In this document: in pieces, positions 48,375 through 51,534 of the stretch
How positions within the stretch are numbered: position 1 is the first letter of the stretch
Layout: every line of letters starts with the position of its first letter
Assembly: GCA_050303335.1 (NCBI GenBank)
Contig: JBNLBN010000004.1
Span: 1-51,534 of the forward strand
Length of the DNA: 51,534 nt
Direction of reading: 5' to 3'
DNA from: Bilamarchaeum sp050303335
Lineage (GTDB): Archaea; Micrarchaeota; Micrarchaeia; Anstonellales; Bilamarchaeaceae
Made by a program: the position numbers and the translations under genes
Notes under the pieces: model-generated
What the model was told of the DNA's origin: nothing
Seen by the model: the letters and a program-made list of their open reading frames with translations, nothing else
The model's database searches: none

Positions 48375-50275
48375 ATTTGAAGAAGATTCTTGTCGGCCTT
48401 GTTGTCCTGATGTTCATCCTCTTCTTCGGACTAATAGCAGTCCTTGCAGTCTTCTTCATTTCCGATGTGGAAGTGAGCCCTGTCATCGACAAGTCACCGG
48501 CGAACTTCGATGTTCTTGAATACGGCGCAGCAGGAGATAGCAGCTATGCAATATACAATTTCAGGGGGAGCGGAAACGTCACCGCACTTACGTACGAAGA
48601 AGCTCCAAAGACCGAAGTGGTAATAATTGACGACGAGCAGGCGATTGACGCTTCAAACCTTCCAAACCTGATTGATGACCTTCGAAGCCTCGAGGAATAC
48701 GGGTACAACGTTTCGGTGAGGAACCAGACAACAATAGGAAACCAGATATATGTTGTCCCGACCGGAGCTATCCCGTCCTACGTGCTCTTCAACCTTCTTG
48801 GGAATTCCTCAAACGGCACAATAATCTATATCGGCGCAAAGGATCTTGTCATTAGCAGGGGAATAAAGCAGCAGAACTGGTACGACGCCCTTACCGAAGG
48901 CCAGAAGGAAAGGGTCGTATTCTTCAACGGGACGCTAAACGAGCTCAACCAGTCCCTGAAAAACCTTATCCTCTATCAGGAATGGGCTGTTGGCTCGAAC
49001 CTGACAAAACAGCTGTCGGGCGACGGGACCAATACGGTAATGCTTGAGACCAATGACAGCTACATCCGGCTCATATACTCGCTCGATGACATGAAGGGAT
49101 TCGCAGATTCCGAAAGGCTTGCGCGCATCGGCAGTATCCTGGCTCCGGACAAGAAGTCCGTATTTCCATGGGAGGTGTCCACATTGAGATTCGCGCTGAA
49201 CAGGACCAACGGCACCGCAACTCTCAACATCAACAAGGATGGCAAGACGATCAGCAGCGAATTCCTCAGGCGCGTAACGGACCAGAACATCTTCGTCAAG
49301 AAGCTCCAGTTCAACGATCCGGGTGAGTATGTCATACTGGTCGAAGACAATGACGAACTGATCGCGAGCGGCACCCTGCACGTAAAGGACCTTGACGTAC
49401 GCTTCGAGGAGAACTACGGCCTGACATACGTGTTTTCTGTTTCAGTTGACGGAGTACCTGTTAACAACGAGGAGGTCTACGTATCTCTTGAAGGTTCGGA
49501 ACCGAACAAGTATTTTGTCAGCAACGGCAATGTTGCCGTGAACGCTAAACTCAACAAGGGGCTGAACGTCTTTGAATTCAGGATATTCGGCTCTACGGTC
49601 CAGTACAGGTTCGAGAATACAAGGGAAGGCTTCTTCGATATATATCTCAATTACGGTCTACCTGGCTTCGCGCTCGTGGCAGTAATATATGTTGTTGCAA
49701 GGATGTCGCGCAAACCCATGTACAGGCTCAGGTTCGGTGACAGCGCAACATCCATCAGGGAAGAGATCCTGGTTCCACTGAACCGCACAGTAGACAGCTT
49801 CATGAAGATCCGGCAAGACATGAATCTTGGCAATTCCCCAATAACGCCGCTTGAATTCTCCATATCCCTAAAACGGTATCTCACTGCTGGAGCGGATGTC
49901 ACAGAAGGAAACGTGGAGGAGATTCTCAAGAAGCTCGTTTCAAAGGGCATACTCGAATCCCACCGGGACTATTATCAGCTCGTCGGTGAAGGCGATGTCA
50001 GGAAAAACGTGCTGCACCGTATTATCAGGGAAAAACTGATTGAATGCGGAACGATGTTCACATACAAGGACGATAAGTTCATAACAACCGACTATGAGAT
50101 CGGATTCTTCGGCGCGAAATTCGCAAAGAAAGGAATAGTCGTTCTCGACAACCAGTCTGAACTTACTGACATCCGGAAAGGGATGTCGAAGAAGGAGCTT
50201 TCAGAACTGAACCTGATGCAGGCGAATGACAAGATCCAGTTCGTAACGATCGACAGGCTGCAGGATGTCATATGA
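48371..50275 (+). CDS. membrane protein with external domain and cytosolic winged-helix-like tail
   Basis: 634 residues. N-terminal membrane anchor at about 8-33 (VGLVVLMFILFFGLIAVLAVFF), an external domain of about 390 residues with several NxS/T sequons, a second membrane helix near 428-446 (GLPGFALVAVIYVVA), then a cytosolic tail of about 185 residues. The tail contains EEILKKLVSKGILESHRDYYQL, typical of the second half of a winged helix, and KLIECGTMFTYKDDKFITTDYE. A membrane-bound sensor or regulator is possible. Overlaps pheS by 4 bases (ATGA). Confidence 0.65.
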   Translation: MNLKKILVGLVVLMFILFFGLIAVLAVFFISDVEVSPVIDKSPANFDVLEYGAAGDSSYAIYNFRGSGNVTALTYEEAPKTEVVIIDDEQAIDASNLPNLIDDLRSLEEYGYNVSVRNQTTIGNQIYVVPTGAIPSYVLFNLLGNSSNGTIIYIGAKDLVISRGIKQQNWYDALTEGQKERVVFFNGTLNELNQSLKNLILYQEWAVGSNLTKQLSGDGTNTVMLETNDSYIRLIYSLDDMKGFADSERLARIGSILAPDKKSVFPWEVSTLRFALNRTNGTATLNINKDGKTISSEFLRRVTDQNIFVKKLQFNDPGEYVILVEDNDELIASGTLHVKDLDVRFEENYGLTYVFSVSVDGVPVNNEEVYVSLEGSEPNKYFVSNGNVAVNAKLNKGLNVFEFRIFGSTVQYRFENTREGFFDIYLNYGLPGFALVAVIYVVARMSRKPMYRLRFGDSATSIREEILVPLNRTVDSFMKIRQDMNLGNSPITPLEFSISLKRYLTAGADVTEGNVEEILKKLVSKGILESHRDYYQLVGEGDVRKNVLHRIIREKLIECGTMFTYKDDKFITTDYEIGFFGAKFAKKGIVVLDNQSELTDIRKGMSKKELSELNLMQANDKIQFVTIDRLQDVI

Positions 50276-51498
50276 GATTCCTCTTGTTACTTATCCCGCT
50301 GGTATTTGCCCAGGCTCCAATCAACGACGTAATCAGCTACAACCTGATAGGGAATTTCAATGACGCTGCAAATTCCACATTCGCGCAGAACTCGACTCTG
50401 GAGATATTCAACCAGACAATGTTTGTTCAGTCTAATCTGTCTGTTATCGGGACTACATTGAGGATAGACAATGTCACCTATCCGTCATACAATTTATCAA
50501 TCATTTTGCATCCAAGCGTGAATTATTCGAATTTAAACCACCTACCAGTAAATACCAATATCGTCCCGTTTTTCTGCGACCGCGCCTGGTTCGATTCAGG
50601 AGCCCAATACGCCAGCTTCTGTGATTTCGACTATGATTCCTGCGCAGAGTATGTCAATGAAAACTACATTGTATATGACATGACCGCAATTTTCACATAC
50701 AAGAACCAGAGCGAGGCAGTTAATGTAACCAGGAATCTGGTTCGAGTGCCTGGTTCCATAATGAATTCGCTCCGCAATGCCTCCGGATTCGATGGCCTGA
50801 ATATCACCCTCTCAGGAAACCTCACCATTGTTTACGAGATCAACGACCGGAGCGGAACAGATTGCGGAATCAATAATCTTGTAAACTATTCAGCCAACCA
50901 CAGCTACGAGATCAACGAATCGATCACTGTAGGAGGCTTCAACAAGATCTTCTTCCTGAGATCCCCAATTCTCCGGGAGCAGTGGTTCAGGAACAATCAA
51001 TTCAACGTGGTCATCCTCTCGCAGGTTCCCCTTGAATATGCGGAGATCTACAGAAACGGGAACGTCACCAGGAATTTCACCCTGAGGAACTATTCGACTC
51101 CGCTCAACAGCTATGGCGTAATGGTTATCGAATCAGAAAAAAACGAGTCAGAATGGTCCGAGTTCTACAATGAAACGAGTCCGTTTCCACTGGAGAATTT
51201 CAACCATTCCTTTGCCTACATCTACCAGTTCAACTTCAGCTATCAAGGAATCGGGGAAAACAACCTCTCCATCCTTGTCAGGGATTCCTTTGGCGGAATC
51301 TCAAACTATACAGAGTCGATATCGTCAAAGACGCTCTCCTACAATAAGAGCTGGAATGAACTCGGAGGCCCAGCAGATGAAAATTCAAGGAACAGCGGAC
51401 AGTATGTTCCCGGAAAGCTTTCAAACGTTGAACTCGCATTCGGATTCCTTTCAGTGCTTGTGCTCCTGATTTTCGTGAACTATTGGGTAAAGAAGTAA
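50272..51498 (+). CDS. Asn-rich secreted glycoprotein-like protein, C-terminally anchored
   Basis: 408 residues. Signal peptide at 1-14 (LLLLIPLVFAQA), a long external region very rich in N with many NxS/T N-glycosylation sequons (NST, NQT, NLS, NVT), paired cysteines (CDRAWFDS and CDFDYDSC), and a final membrane helix (VELAFGFLSVLVLLIFVNYW). Overlaps the preceding gene by 4 bases (ATGA). Resembles archaeal surface or pilus-associated glycoproteins, but I recognise no family. Confidence 0.7.
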   Translation: MRFLLLLIPLVFAQAPINDVISYNLIGNFNDAANSTFAQNSTLEIFNQTMFVQSNLSVIGTTLRIDNVTYPSYNLSIILHPSVNYSNLNHLPVNTNIVPFFCDRAWFDSGAQYASFCDFDYDSCAEYVNENYIVYDMTAIFTYKNQSEAVNVTRNLVRVPGSIMNSLRNASGFDGLNITLSGNLTIVYEINDRSGTDCGINNLVNYSANHSYEINESITVGGFNKIFFLRSPILREQWFRNNQFNVVILSQVPLEYAEIYRNGNVTRNFTLRNYSTPLNSYGVMVIESEKNESEWSEFYNETSPFPLENFNHSFAYIYQFNFSYQGIGENNLSILVRDSFGGISNYTESISSKTLSYNKSWNELGGPADENSRNSGQYVPGKLSNVELAFGFLSVLVLLIFVNYWVKK

Positions 51499-51522
51499 AA
51501 ATATTTGTTGAGATATCAAGTC

Positions 51523-51534
51523 ATGCTGGTGGGG
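51523..51534 (+). CDS. possible start of the next gene (cut by window end)
   Basis: ATG at 51523 follows an AT-rich box (AAAATATTTG, 51497-51506) by about 23 bases. Only four codons are visible, so this is only a hint. Confidence 0.2.

Overview
The window is archaeal chromosome. Diagnostic genes are archaeal FtsZ, aIF5B, archaeal-type PheRS alpha and beta, the archaeal S-adenosylmethionine synthetase family, PurP (formate-dependent purine synthesis), the ADP-forming acetyl-CoA synthetase, an archaeal thiolase with a DUF35 partner, and a split transketolase. Most genes have a TATA-like box 24-28 bases before the start codon, so most mRNAs look leaderless. A minority have a GGTGA ribosome-binding site. 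The lineage cannot be fixed from this sequence. The mix of compact archaeal genes, bacterial-looking acquisitions (MsrB-MsrA fusion, AsnA, GGDEF protein, Hanks kinase) and giant orphan proteins would suit a DPANN-type archaeon such as a Diapherotrites or Micrarchaeota relative, but that is inference. There are no methanogenesis genes and no rRNA in view, and one tRNA (Val, GAC).

Layout. 0-5.2 kb: a small zinc-ribbon membrane protein, methionine sulfoxide reductase, a TauE/SafE exporter, 8-oxoguanine glycosylase plus cobalamin adenosyltransferase, and both ADP-forming acetyl-CoA synthetase subunits. 5.2-8.5 kb: an orphan Cas2-like gene bracketed by a 12-bp inverted repeat, then pheT and purF. 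8.5-14.4 kb: thiolase, an AdoMet-decarboxylase-like protein, a tight non-oxidative pentose phosphate operon (rpe-tktN-tktC-tal) and DUF35. 14.3-18 kb: two degenerate Nudix paralogues, a small protein, a GGDEF protein and TrpRS. 18-23.5 kb: an ABC-2 exporter, aIF5B and two small unknowns. 23.6-29.6 kb: SAM synthetase, a receiver-like protein, tRNA-Val, a Hanks kinase, AlkD, AsnA and CTP synthase. 29.6-33.5 kb: small membrane proteins, a repeat lipoprotein and an HTH regulator. 33.5-36.3 kb: PurQ, a VapBC-like pair with CRISPR-like repeats between the genes, and FtsZ. 36.3-43.5 kb: unknown proteins, a NAD kinase and a 1421-residue orphan. 43.5-46.1 kb: a SerA-type dehydrogenase, a stand-alone double ACT protein and PurP. 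46.2-51.5 kb: an operon placing pheS among three surface or membrane proteins.

How genes fit together. PurF, PurQ and PurP belong to de novo purine synthesis; CTP synthase and NAD kinase add nucleotide and cofactor supply. The rpe-tkt-tal operon makes pentoses from glycolytic intermediates. Acetyl-CoA synthetase (ADP-forming) gains ATP from acetyl-CoA, while thiolase and DUF35 are the usual entry to mevalonate and archaeal lipids. The least explained signals are the repeat array inside the toxin-antitoxin locus, the Cas2-like orphan with its inverted repeat, the giant protein, the GGDEF protein with an insertion before its catalytic motif, and the pheS surface-protein operon.
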